This document shows positions 1 through 7,570 of a stretch of 42,667 nt of DNA, in pieces. How positions within the stretch are numbered: the stretch's first letter is position 1; the number at the start of each line of letters is the position of its first letter. Location: the NCBI GenBank assembly GCA_023380585.1, contig JAMCRN010000031.1, positions 1 through 42,667 of the forward strand. Direction: 5' to 3'. The notes under the pieces were generated by a model. It saw only the letters and a program-made list of their open reading frames with translations, ran no database searches and was not told the origin of the DNA. Both the position numbers and the translations under genes were made by a program. This DNA is from Candidatus Parvarchaeota archaeon. GTDB taxonomy: Archaea; Nanobdellota; Nanobdellia; Parvarchaeales; Parvarchaeaceae.

Positions 1-3
1 TTA

Positions 4-1398
4 TCAGGCAGAAGATCTGCTTGCCCTTTTCTCACTTATGTCTTCAAGTGTAATCTTACTTGTCTTTACACCAGTCACTGCTAGGACTGCGACGCACACA
101 AACCAGCTTATAGCGACGAAACTAAGTTGGGCCGCAGGAGAAGCGGCTAACGCGACACCTATGACCAAAAGACCTACGACGTTGAAGCCTCTGCCAAGGC
201 CATTGGCCAAACCACCGGCGCTGGCTCTTGATCTTGCAGGGAAAAGTTCTGGGACATAAGCATAAAGAGTCGATGCCCAAGCCTGCATGAACAGATTAAT
301 CAGGAAAGCCAACACCAGCAAAAGAGCTAAATCTCCCGCAGGAGTGAGTCCAAGGGAAACCGCTAATATTCCTGCCAGCGCAGCATAAAACATAAGCAGA
401 TTTTTTCTCTGGAATCTATCACTAACTATAGCGACTGTTACAGGTCCTAAGAACCCTCCAGTGTAACCTATGGATGCATAGAAAACGGCAGTTACTATAG
501 TAAATCCTTTGGCGATAAGTATAAGCGGAAGGAAAGCTGCTACTCCATAAAATGCCCAAGTCTGGAATATCCATAGTAGGCTTGCAGAGGCAGTCCTAAC
601 TCTTAGTTTCTTAGAAAACAGGTCCCTGAGAGGTGTTTTTTCTTCAAGTATCGAATAATGAACGCTTCTGTCATATGGTGGTAAAGCCTTCTTGTAAGAA
701 GCCCTTACTTTAGATTCTATAATACGCATTGATTTCTCGGCCTCTTTATGTCTTCCATGACTTAGATACCATCTCGGGGATTCAGGTACTAACGCTCTAA
801 GAGGTAGGACAGCAAATGCTACAACAGCTCCGACTAAAAACACATAACCCCAATTATATAATGAAAAAGATAGTACATATGTAGCGAAGAAACTTACTGC
901 AGGTATCGATAAGACCCCGATTATCATGGACATACCATAATATCTACCCCTGTATCTGGTCGGTATCAGTTCTCCCATGTAAGCCCATATCACTGGTAGG
1001 TCACCACCTATCCCGAAACCTGTTATGAAACGGGTTATCCAAAGACCTGATATGGACGGGGCAAATGATACTAAGAAAGTAAGGAATGATCCTAATGCTA
1101 TTATGATAAGAGTTATGGTGAATATCTTCTTTCTCCCATACTTATCCCCGAGCCTTCCGAAGAAAATCGAACCGAAGAACATCCCTATAAACGCCATCGC
1201 TATCGTCAATGTGGTCAATAGTGGAGTGACCGTAAGGACGTGCTTTATAGCTCCTATAGTTACGGAGATGGTGTCTATGTCGAAAATGTCAAAGAAATAA
1301 CCTGTCGCGGCGACCATCGCCACGAAGAAAAGATACCTGGTCAGAGGGAGCCTGTCGATTCTCTGAACGATATTTGATGTGTCTTTTACATCCGTCAT
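4..1398 (-). CDS. MFS transporter, sugar-porter/metabolite-proton symporter type
   Basis: Integral membrane carrier of 464 residues with enough hydrophobic segments for the usual 12 helices. The loop after the second helix has the MFS signature GRLGDKYGRKK (residues 81-91). After the fourth to fifth helices comes a glycine-rich GFGIGGDLP stretch followed by ELIPTRYRGR, and the central cytoplasmic loop starts with PESPRWYLSHGR, which is typical of the sugar-porter and related metabolite symporter branches. A second-half counterpart, YVPELFPARSRA, is also visible, so the protein is complete. The ATG at 1398 has an AT-rich TATA-like box about 27 bases upstream, fitting a leaderless transcript. 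The substrate cannot be told from sequence; a sugar, organic acid or aromatic acid are all possible. No catabolic genes next to it narrow this down. Confidence 0.88.
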   Translation of the reverse strand: MTDVKDTSNIVQRIDRLPLTRYLFFVAMVAATGYFFDIFDIDTISVTIGAIKHVLTVTPLLTTLTIAMAFIGMFFGSIFFGRLGDKYGRKKIFTITLIIIALGSFLTFLVSFAPSISGLWITRFITGFGIGGDLPVIWAYMGELIPTRYRGRYYGMSMIIGVLSIPAVSFFATYVLSFSLYNWGYVFLVGAVVAFAVLPLRALVPESPRWYLSHGRHKEAEKSMRIIESKVRASYKKALPPYDRSVHYSILEEKTPLRDLFSKKLRVRTASASLLWIFQTWAFYGVAAFLPLILIAKGFTIVTAVFYASIGYTGGFLGPVTVAIVSDRFQRKNLLMFYAALAGILAVSLGLTPAGDLALLLVLAFLINLFMQAWASTLYAYVPELFPARSRASAGGLANGLGRGFNVVGLLVIGVALAASPAAQLSFVAISWFVCVAVLAVTGVKTSKITLEDISEKRASRSSA

Positions 1399-1418
1399 GT
1401 TATTTTAAATAATCTCTT

Positions 1419-1431
1419 ATATTTAAATATA
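1419..1431 (-). promoter_or_regulatory. TATA-like promoter of the MFS gene
   Basis: An AT-only stretch around ATTTAAATAT lies about 27 bases upstream of the ATG at 1398. This is the distance expected when transcription starts at or beside the start codon. Confidence 0.5.
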
Positions 1432-1443
1432 TCTATCCGTAGA

Positions 1444-2253
1444 CTACTTGCTCACCAATCTGTATACATCCTCTAAACTGCCGACACGAAAGTCAGGTCT
1501 GTAAGGACTTGTCTTTTGGGAAGCGTATCCTCTACCAGAGACCAATATAGATCTTATACCGTTTTGATAAGCCATCTTTATGTCTGTATCCATCCTATCC
1601 CCTATCACCAAACTGCTTCTTTTATCGCTATTACCTAGTTTCAACGCCAGGTCAATAACACCTTTAAACGGTTTACCGAGTACATAATCTGCGTTCCTTC
1701 CAGTAGCCGCTGTCAGAAGTTTCATGAACATACCGGCGTCAGGTATCTCTTCTCCATCCCTGTATGGACAAAGCTCGTCTATGTGCGTAAGCACTATCCT
1801 TTTATGTAGATTTATATGCATTATAGTGCGTTTTATTTTTTCATATGTTATCTCGGTATCAAATCCCACTATCACTATCTCTGGATTTATAGTATCATGT
1901 ACGAAGCCTTCTGCGACTAACTCTTCCTTAAGGTCTGCTGTCACAAGACCATCAAAACTTCTTATTCTCTTTTCTTTAAGAAAATTTTTTAGAAGATCAT
2001 TCGGTAAAATTAGGTTTTTATCGGATATTTCGACTCTGAGTATCTTGCTTATCTCTTTGATCCTATGTTTCTTGCTTTTTGAGTCGTTATTGCTTATTAT
2101 AACAAATCTTTTGTCAATACTATTCAACCGGCGTAGGAGCTCGGTGGCAAATGGCAGCGCCTTGTCCCATAAATAAAGAGTGCCATCCCCATCAAGTATG
2201 AACAAGTCTTTTGATCCCAAAAGAGCCTTTAATCTCTTACGATTTTTTTGCAT
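1444..2253 (-). CDS. HAD-superfamily phosphatase, NagD-like (subfamily IIA)
   Basis: Cytoplasmic phosphatase of 269 residues. All four HAD motifs are present: DGDGTLY at 21-27 (nucleophile and acid Asp), SNN at 54-56 (motif II Ser/Thr), the motif III Lys in GKP at 193-195, and GDRMDTD at 218-224 (metal-binding acids). The large insert between motifs II and III fits the C2 cap of NagD, phosphoglycolate phosphatase and p-nitrophenylphosphatase relatives. Length is normal for the family. Its start lies 17 bases inside the end of the upstream unknown gene, so the two are probably co-translated. The natural substrate is likely a small sugar phosphate or nucleotide, but which one cannot be said. 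Confidence 0.87.
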   Translation of the reverse strand: MQKNRKRLKALLGSKDLFILDGDGTLYLWDKALPFATELLRRLNSIDKRFVIISNNDSKSKKHRIKEISKILRVEISDKNLILPNDLLKNFLKEKRIRSFDGLVTADLKEELVAEGFVHDTINPEIVIVGFDTEITYEKIKRTIMHINLHKRIVLTHIDELCPYRDGEEIPDAGMFMKLLTAATGRNADYVLGKPFKGVIDLALKLGNSDKRSSLVIGDRMDTDIKMAYQNGIRSILVSGRGYASQKTSPYRPDFRVGSLEDVYRLVSK

Positions 2254-3280
2254 ATCTATCCACGTTTTCCAAGTATATCTGTGCGTAAGGTATCTTAGTC
2301 TTGTCCGTCATCAACGAGTCAAGGTTATTTTTGACCAATCCGCTTATCTGATCGTTATCAAGCCAGAAAAGCAGGTCCTTACCTGTCCTTGCCAGCATTT
2401 GGAAAAACCTTGATACGTCCAAGCTGGAAGAGAACTCTCTGAAGATAGTCGTTATCCTGTCAAGCTCCACGGTAGTTTTTATACCGGCTCTGTCCACAGA
2501 GTCCATAGCCAGGAGAAAATCTGGTTTATAACTGTAATACTTCGCCAGGTTCAATACAAATATAGAATAGCACTCTGCGGCTTCCTCCCTGCTCGCCCTC
2601 AAATCCACTATTTCATCTCTTTTCATTTTTATGTTATATGGGTCTATGTTCAATATAGAATCTGCGGCTACTTTACTGCCAGCAGACGGGAAGCTGCTTT
2701 TTACCCATTTGCTGTGCAGGATCGCTCCCGCACTTACGGTAAACTTGTTCATTTTCTGCATCGTTTCTTCGAATCCGAAAGCTATTCTTATCTTCTTTTT
2801 AAGGTTCTCTGTGTCGGCCAGCGTAAGTGAATAAGCCACACCGCAGGCCTTGTCATTATCATATTTTAATATTGTATCGAGGGATTCTCTGAACGTCTGT
2901 TTTATATCCGTCTGATCCGCAAGGCTAAAAACATAGTATAAAAGGTCCGAATCATCCGACTTCGCTTCCTTTCTAAGCATGTACCCGAGTCTGTCTATTA
3001 TATATTCGTCGTTCAATATTTCGCAGCGCTTATATGCGGCCTCTAAAAGCAGGCGAGCAGCCCTACGCCTTTCGTAAGGGTCTCTGTATATGCTTACAGC
3101 TTCTATCAATTTCCTGTCTCTCATTATCCTGTCAGTATCGCCTTTCCACATTGCATAGCCGACATTCACGGAAGCAAAACTACTGTCTCTAAAATAAAAT
3201 GAAGGGGTTTCGAGGATGCCCTGCCAGAAACTGAGCGCTTTCTCTTTAGAGACCAGGTTACTGGGGGACAGGTCTTCCAT
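2237..3280 (-). CDS. Unknown helical protein, 347 residues
   Basis: I do not recognise this protein. It has no signal peptide or membrane helix and is rich in charged and amphipathic helical segments, with Tyr/Arg-rich stretches such as YRDPYERRRAARLLLEA near the first quarter. This could be an alpha-helical repeat scaffold, but no repeat period is clear. A TATA-like TTTATAAA box about 30 bases upstream of the ATG supports the start. It overlaps the following HAD phosphatase gene by 17 bases, so both are likely expressed as one unit, and the protein may modify or use the phosphatase. Codon use resembles the neighbours, with nothing suggesting recent transfer. Confidence 0.75.
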   Translation of the reverse strand: MEDLSPSNLVSKEKALSFWQGILETPSFYFRDSSFASVNVGYAMWKGDTDRIMRDRKLIEAVSIYRDPYERRRAARLLLEAAYKRCEILNDEYIIDRLGYMLRKEAKSDDSDLLYYVFSLADQTDIKQTFRESLDTILKYDNDKACGVAYSLTLADTENLKKKIRIAFGFEETMQKMNKFTVSAGAILHSKWVKSSFPSAGSKVAADSILNIDPYNIKMKRDEIVDLRASREEAAECYSIFVLNLAKYYSYKPDFLLAMDSVDRAGIKTTVELDRITTIFREFSSSLDVSRFFQMLARTGKDLLFWLDNDQISGLVKNNLDSLMTDKTKIPYAQIYLENVDRYAKKS

Positions 3281-3305
3281 CTTTATACTATCAATGATTC
3301 GGTTT

Positions 3306-3313
3306 TTTATAAA
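3306..3313 (-). promoter_or_regulatory. TATA box of the unknown/HAD gene pair
   Basis: The octamer TTTATAAA is centred about 30 bases upstream of the ATG at 3280 and is the only good promoter-like element in the short intergenic space. Confidence 0.5.
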
Positions 3314-3364
3314 TAGTTTATTTTCCCAAGTATTCTTAACGATTTATTAAATGAAGACTGACGA

Positions 3365-4165
3365 TCAGGAAAGCGATCTTTTAAAGAATGTTTTTACCTG
3401 CTCCCATGCCTGCTTAGCAGATTTTTCTCTGTAATTGTTGGGATTAGTGTCGTTGAAGAAGGCGTGCGGCGAATCCGGGTATATCCTCATCTCAAGATCT
3501 TTCTTATAAGTGACAGCGGCGTCGACAAGGTCCTTCAGTCCTGCGTTTATCCTTTCGTCTAGGGAGCCGTATATACCAAGAATCGGACCGTTTACGTTTT
3601 TTATCTTGTCTGCTGGAGAAGGGTTCTCACCATAGAAGATAACACAAGCGTTAGTGCTGCCCGTACATGCTAGATTTATGGACATACCGCCACCAAAGCA
3701 GAAACCCATGCTTCCTATCTTGTCTACTGAAACATTCCCAGAAGCCTTTAAAAATTCTACTGCTTTGACAAGCTCTTTAGTAAGTTCATCTTTGGGCAGA
3801 GAGAAAAGCTTTGCCATAAGTTCGGATATCACATTTCTGTCATCCTCAGCAAGCTTTGTCAATTCATGCTTGACGTATTCCATGTCTCTCTGCTTTTCTG
3901 CAGGGATGCTCAAGAAGAACTTCATTGTCTTTCTTATGTTTTCTACGGTCATTGACTCAGGCACAAAAGCACTTGAGAAGAGATCCGGGGCAAGAACGAC
4001 ATAGCCCTCTCTGCATACCCTTTCAGATACGTCCTTTATGTGCGTATCGAGTCCCCATATCTCGTGTATAAGTATCACTGCCGGTCTATTTCCAGCCGCT
4101 TCTGGCGTGCACAGATAGGCGTCTATTTGGTTGGATACTCCAGGATATTTTATCATTTCCCCCAT
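3365..4165 (-). CDS. Dienelactone hydrolase family alpha/beta hydrolase
   Basis: Probable soluble alpha/beta hydrolase of 266 residues. The dienelactone hydrolase triad is visible: Cys156 in GFCFGGG, Asp203 in GSLDERI and His234 in PDSPHAFF, with Glu35 in HEIWGL near the oxyanion region. Between about residues 66 and 135 there is a helical, Lys/Glu-rich insert that makes it longer than the common size of about 230. I placed the start at the ATG at 4165, not at the upstream in-frame codon at 4258, because AAATATTTATAAG sits about 30 bases before 4165 and the extra 31 residues match nothing in the family. The substrate is unknown; members hydrolyse lactones or esters. Confidence 0.85.
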   Translation of the reverse strand: MGEMIKYPGVSNQIDAYLCTPEAAGNRPAVILIHEIWGLDTHIKDVSERVCREGYVVLAPDLFSSAFVPESMTVENIRKTMKFFLSIPAEKQRDMEYVKHELTKLAEDDRNVISELMAKLFSLPKDELTKELVKAVEFLKASGNVSVDKIGSMGFCFGGGMSINLACTGSTNACVIFYGENPSPADKIKNVNGPILGIYGSLDERINAGLKDLVDAAVTYKKDLEMRIYPDSPHAFFNDTNPNNYREKSAKQAWEQVKTFFKRSLS

Positions 4166-4193
4166 ATAATCAATCTTATCACGACGCGACAAA

Positions 4194-4206
4194 CTTATAA
4201 ATATTT
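4194..4206 (-). promoter_or_regulatory. TATA box deciding the hydrolase start
   Basis: AAATATTTATAAG on the minus strand is centred about 32 bases before the ATG at 4165. It would lie inside the coding region if the longer reading frame were used, so it argues for the shorter protein. Confidence 0.55.
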
Positions 4207-4226
4207 CGATTTGCGGTCTGTTTTTT

Positions 4227-5105
4227 CTATAAAAGAGAGTATGAAAATATTCCGGCAAGTATTAATAGCAATCCTATCAGCTCTTTTGTGGAGAATTTCT
4301 CTTTTAATATTATTACCGAGGCTATAAGGACCAGCGGACCTGATAACTCGACTATTATAGGAGTAAACACTGGATTTATAATATAAGAGAATGCGAAAGT
4401 AGAAGTCCCAAGTCCTATTATAAAACCTGCGGCAGCGATCGGTGCGATCCAGGCGATGTTCTGTTTTATGCGGACCTTTACGTGTTTTCTGCCGGCCTTC
4501 ATCAAAACAAACATGGCGGCCGATGACAAGACTGCGAAGAGCGATACCCATGTGAAGTACGATATAGGTGTCCCGCTGCCAGGTATCTTGTAGAATATTA
4601 CCCACATGATAACCCATATGAGGTTCCCGGTTATCGCGAGAGCCACTATGCGGTTTATACCTTTTTTGTATTTGTTTCCTGCATGGCCGAAACTGACTGT
4701 GAGTATTATAACCCCTACGATTATTATGTAAGATGCAAGAGCTGCCCTAGGGAAAGATAGCGGCTTAAAGAGAAAGCTACTGAAAAGCGCTATGAGGGGG
4801 CCTTGGGACGCCAATATGGTAGACACTACTCCGAGGCGCTCTCTCTCCAAACTGTAAAAGACAAGATACGACGCGGCAGTATAAAGGACCCCCAATAATA
4901 TGAAATACTGAAGTTCCCCGGATTCGAAAGATATCCTGTGATAAGACGCAAAAAGCATCACCAGAGACCCAATAAAAACGAAGAAGACGAAAATCGGCAC
5001 GAAGTTCTGATATCCCGCTCCGCCTATATATTTCTTGCCGATTATCCCGTATACGGTGTAAGCGACTAAAGTTATTATTATCGCAAGATAGTAATAAGAC
5101 ATCAT
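4227..5105 (-). CDS. EamA/DMT-superfamily permease
   Basis: Membrane protein of 292 residues made of two similar halves of about five hydrophobic helices each, the layout of EamA (drug/metabolite transporter) proteins. Typical features are the Tyr/Gly-rich first helix, the YTAASYLVFYSLE segment at the end of the first half, and a C-terminal ELIGLLLILAGI segment. I chose the ATG at 5105; a longer version beginning at 5138 would need a TTG start and adds only a charged tail. A TATA-like TTAAAAATATAC sits near 5141-5153, so a short leader is likely. The substrate is unknown; exporters of amino acids or metabolites are common in this group. Confidence 0.85.
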   Translation of the reverse strand: MMSYYYLAIIITLVAYTVYGIIGKKYIGGAGYQNFVPIFVFFVFIGSLVMLFASYHRISFESGELQYFILLGVLYTAASYLVFYSLERERLGVVSTILASQGPLIALFSSFLFKPLSFPRAALASYIIIVGVIILTVSFGHAGNKYKKGINRIVALAITGNLIWVIMWVIFYKIPGSGTPISYFTWVSLFAVLSSAAMFVLMKAGRKHVKVRIKQNIAWIAPIAAAGFIIGLGTSTFAFSYIINPVFTPIIVELSGPLVLIASVIILKEKFSTKELIGLLLILAGIFSYSLL

Positions 5106-5141
5106 AAAGTATCTATGGACACACACTTTTTCCTTCAACGC

Positions 5142-5798
5142 TTAAAAATATACAGGATTGTCCCATTTATGATCGCGCTCATGTGATTCTCCTTCTGCTG
5201 ACTTCTTGCTGAAGTCCAGCGCAAAACCGTAGAAAGCTATCCTCCGTTCGTTTTTATCCGACTTATCGTAATTGAACTTAAAACCAGAATACTCATTCAA
5301 TACTTTCTCCTGGTCTTTTTCTCCCGTGCAAAAAAATATTATAAGGTAATTGAATACCGGTATTTTGAACGAGTCTCTTTCTTTTAAAAAGGACATTTCA
5401 ACATCCTTAAGGTAGGCGTAGTTTTTACCCCATACTTTCTGTTCTTTTTCATTCTTTATGCTGTAAATCTCTTTTATGATATCCGGGTCTTCCTTTGTTG
5501 CCCTGTTGAAATCATTGAAAGATTCTTCTATGTAATCATGTCCGGAAAAGCATTTCTCTATTCCATCCGACACATCGCTGCTTTTTAGACCGTCCACCGA
5601 GCCGTCCGATACGACTTTTATTCCATCTTTAGAAAACTTATATAGAGACAGTTCCGCTAGCGCAGTTGACGGGCCGACCTCACTAAGTAAGGCCCAAAGT
5701 TTCGGATATTTTTTTATCTTTTCCATGTTGGCTCGATCCATAGTAATGATTCTATCATGTATTAATATTTTACAATACAGACTGCTCGATCCACGCAT
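5142..5798 (-). CDS. Unknown soluble protein, 218 residues
   Basis: I do not recognise this protein. It is soluble, rich in Lys, Asp and Ser, and has one hydrophobic strand-like core (PVFNYLIIFFC) in its second half followed by a Phe/Tyr-rich segment, so a small alpha/beta fold is plausible. Its ATG shares one base with the stop codon of the upstream gene (TAATG), preceded by AGAAGG, so translation is probably coupled to the membrane-anchored protein before it. In-frame ATGs 19 and 24 codons later are alternative starts. Co-translation with a surface protein suggests a linked role, but none can be named. Confidence 0.65.
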   Translation of the reverse strand: MRGSSSLYCKILIHDRIITMDRANMEKIKKYPKLWALLSEVGPSTALAELSLYKFSKDGIKVVSDGSVDGLKSSDVSDGIEKCFSGHDYIEESFNDFNRATKEDPDIIKEIYSIKNEKEQKVWGKNYAYLKDVEMSFLKERDSFKIPVFNYLIIFFCTGEKDQEKVLNEYSGFKFNYDKSDKNERRIAFYGFALDFSKKSAEGESHERDHKWDNPVYF

Positions 5799-6319
5799 TA
5801 ACCTTCTAAATAGAAATAGACATCGAATGATATCGGCTCTATATGCATGGATGTGCCGTTTTTCCAGGAAAAACTAAGGTATACATTGTATTCTCCAGCA
5901 GCGGTAGGGACTTTCACGCCGCCGTTGTAAGGCCAAGTAAGCCGGGAATAAGAAAATGGCGGCAGTGACAACTCGACAATCGCGTTACAATTCAGGTTGG
6001 AAGAGTTTATACCGATTTTATTGCCAAGATAGTAGACTGAACCGTATATCGGTGATACACATCCGCTTTGATAACTTACCGAATAATTGGCAGTATTCTG
6101 CATCAAGAATGAGAAAGCCAATAAGCCGTTTTGGAAAACCACTGGTTTCACGGCCACTATTTTTATAGGGCCGGAATATGTTATGTTAACTACATTTATG
6201 TTCATCTTCTGATTGTGACTTGTATAATAGACCAAAAACGGAAACACTATCAGTACTATGCACAACAAGCAGAACGGCAAAAAGAGCGATAAACGTTCCA
6301 TAGGGTTTTTCTTCTCCAT
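5798..6319 (-). CDS. Membrane-anchored extracytoplasmic protein, 173 residues
   Basis: Small surface protein with a short basic N-terminus, one hydrophobic segment at about residues 10-32 acting as a signal anchor or uncleaved signal, and an outward domain of about 140 residues. That domain is rich in Tyr, Ser, Asn and Val with alternating hydrophobic residues, looks all-beta, and has two cysteines (SGCVSP and LNCNAI) that could form a disulfide, plus sequons such as NSS and NGT. The SYSR and FSWKNGT segments resemble immunoglobulin-like strands, but I assign no family. It is coupled to the soluble protein downstream by a TAATG junction. Confidence 0.72.
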   Translation of the reverse strand: MEKKNPMERLSLFLPFCLLCIVLIVFPFLVYYTSHNQKMNINVVNITYSGPIKIVAVKPVVFQNGLLAFSFLMQNTANYSVSYQSGCVSPIYGSVYYLGNKIGINSSNLNCNAIVELSLPPFSYSRLTWPYNGGVKVPTAAGEYNVYLSFSWKNGTSMHIEPISFDVYFYLEG

Positions 6320-6391
6320 TCAAACCATCTCTTATTATCTAATCTATGTTAAAACTCAAGATATGATTCGTGAAGAAAATATAAAAACCTT

Positions 6392-7513
6392 TCAACCGGC
6401 AGTAGAATTTATCGCGGCTCTTGCGCCGTCCTCGCCCTGTACAATTATCATGTAAGAGGCCCCGCTTACTATCGACACGAATACATGACTGTCCCCAGCG
6501 AATATTTTACCTGAAAATGTGAGTACGACAGATCCTCCTGGTTGGAGTGAAAATCCAGTATCCTGTTCATGCTCTCCATTAAAAGGCAGATATAAAGATC
6601 CATTCTGCCCGACGAAAAAGTTTATCACCCTGCCTTGATCCTCTAAGTGATTGCTATCCGATTCTGAAGACCTGTTGGCCGCTACAGTGGAATTGTTCAG
6701 AGAACCATTGTCGACCCCGCGCTGGTTCGCGTCTCCTCCTCTGTCGTTTTTATGCGATGGGAACAGCGTCTCTGCTCCAAACAACAGTACATGCTTTAGG
6801 ACGACGGAAGTATTGGAATCGTCGGTAACTTTTACAGAGACAAGGGTATTGTTTGTAGAATTCTGCGTGGATACAGACGCGCCGACTATGCTTATGTTCA
6901 CTTTTGTGTGCTCCAAATCTTCTCTCTCCGTACTTGTCAGCCCGCTTCTCGAGCCGTGAGTAGGCGCTATGAATGTCGGTCTTCTACCGACAGATATCGC
7001 CTTGACCGACGGGACAAGGATGAATAGACGTGTGTTATTGGATGTATTTACAGAAATAACGGTAGGAGACAGATCTAAAAGCAGGGTTATAGTGCCGTTT
7101 ACTACCGAGGAACCAGAGCTTAGATGGTTGACAGTTATCGATCCGCTCGGCAAAAACACAGGGTATGACGCCCCGTTAATCAATATAGAGCTTGAAGAGA
7201 CATTGAACTTTACAAAATTTATGTTCGCACCGTTTGGTATGCTTAAGCCAGCGAGTATTATACTAGAGTTTGAAAGGGACATGAGATTTACACTGCCGGC
7301 AGCAGTAGACACTGCGATACCGCTAGCATTATGGCCAGAATATCCAACGGAAACGGATGAGTAATTTATGTATAATGCCTGCGTACCAGCAGGTACCACT
7401 GGAGGGTCCGTTAGGGCCACTAAGACATTATCGTTAGGGACGCTTGTAAAGTAAGCATACGCTATTATCACTAAAATCACGGCTATCAACCCGGCCACTA
7501 CCGCTTTGTTCAT
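6392..7513 (-). CDS. DUF4382-like anchored surface protein
   Basis: Secreted or anchored protein of 373 residues. Residues 1-23 are a classical hydrophobic signal/anchor. The domain that follows has the landmarks of DUF4382: VALTDPP near the start, ALYINYSSVSV, a GSVNLMSLSNSS segment, YPVFLPSGSITV and LLLDLSPTV in order. The second half is Ser/Asn/Thr-rich with many NxS/T sequons and ends in another beta-rich domain with the FSLQPGGSVVLTFSG segment. It is probably glycosylated and sits outside the cell. The molecular function of DUF4382 proteins is not known to me. The start is supported by CGCTTATAAATAC about 25 bases upstream. Confidence 0.78.
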   Translation of the reverse strand: MNKAVVAGLIAVILVIIAYAYFTSVPNDNVLVALTDPPVVPAGTQALYINYSSVSVGYSGHNASGIAVSTAAGSVNLMSLSNSSIILAGLSIPNGANINFVKFNVSSSSILINGASYPVFLPSGSITVNHLSSGSSVVNGTITLLLDLSPTVISVNTSNNTRLFILVPSVKAISVGRRPTFIAPTHGSRSGLTSTEREDLEHTKVNISIVGASVSTQNSTNNTLVSVKVTDDSNTSVVLKHVLLFGAETLFPSHKNDRGGDANQRGVDNGSLNNSTVAANRSSESDSNHLEDQGRVINFFVGQNGSLYLPFNGEHEQDTGFSLQPGGSVVLTFSGKIFAGDSHVFVSIVSGASYMIIVQGEDGARAAINSTAG

Positions 7514-7531
7514 TTTGAGTCGAACTTTTTT

Positions 7532-7544
7532 GTATTTATAAGCG
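7532..7544 (-). promoter_or_regulatory. TATA box of the DUF4382-like gene
   Basis: CGCTTATAAATAC on the minus strand is centred about 25 bases before the ATG at 7513 and fits a leaderless promoter. Confidence 0.55.
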
Positions 7545-7570
7545 TTTCGTATTTGTCAAGACCGGCCTTT

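Noticed and set aside
4166-4258. 31-residue N-terminal extension of the dienelactone hydrolase
   Set aside because: A TATA box lies inside it at the correct distance from the ATG at 4165, and the extension overlaps the end of the EamA gene without matching the family.
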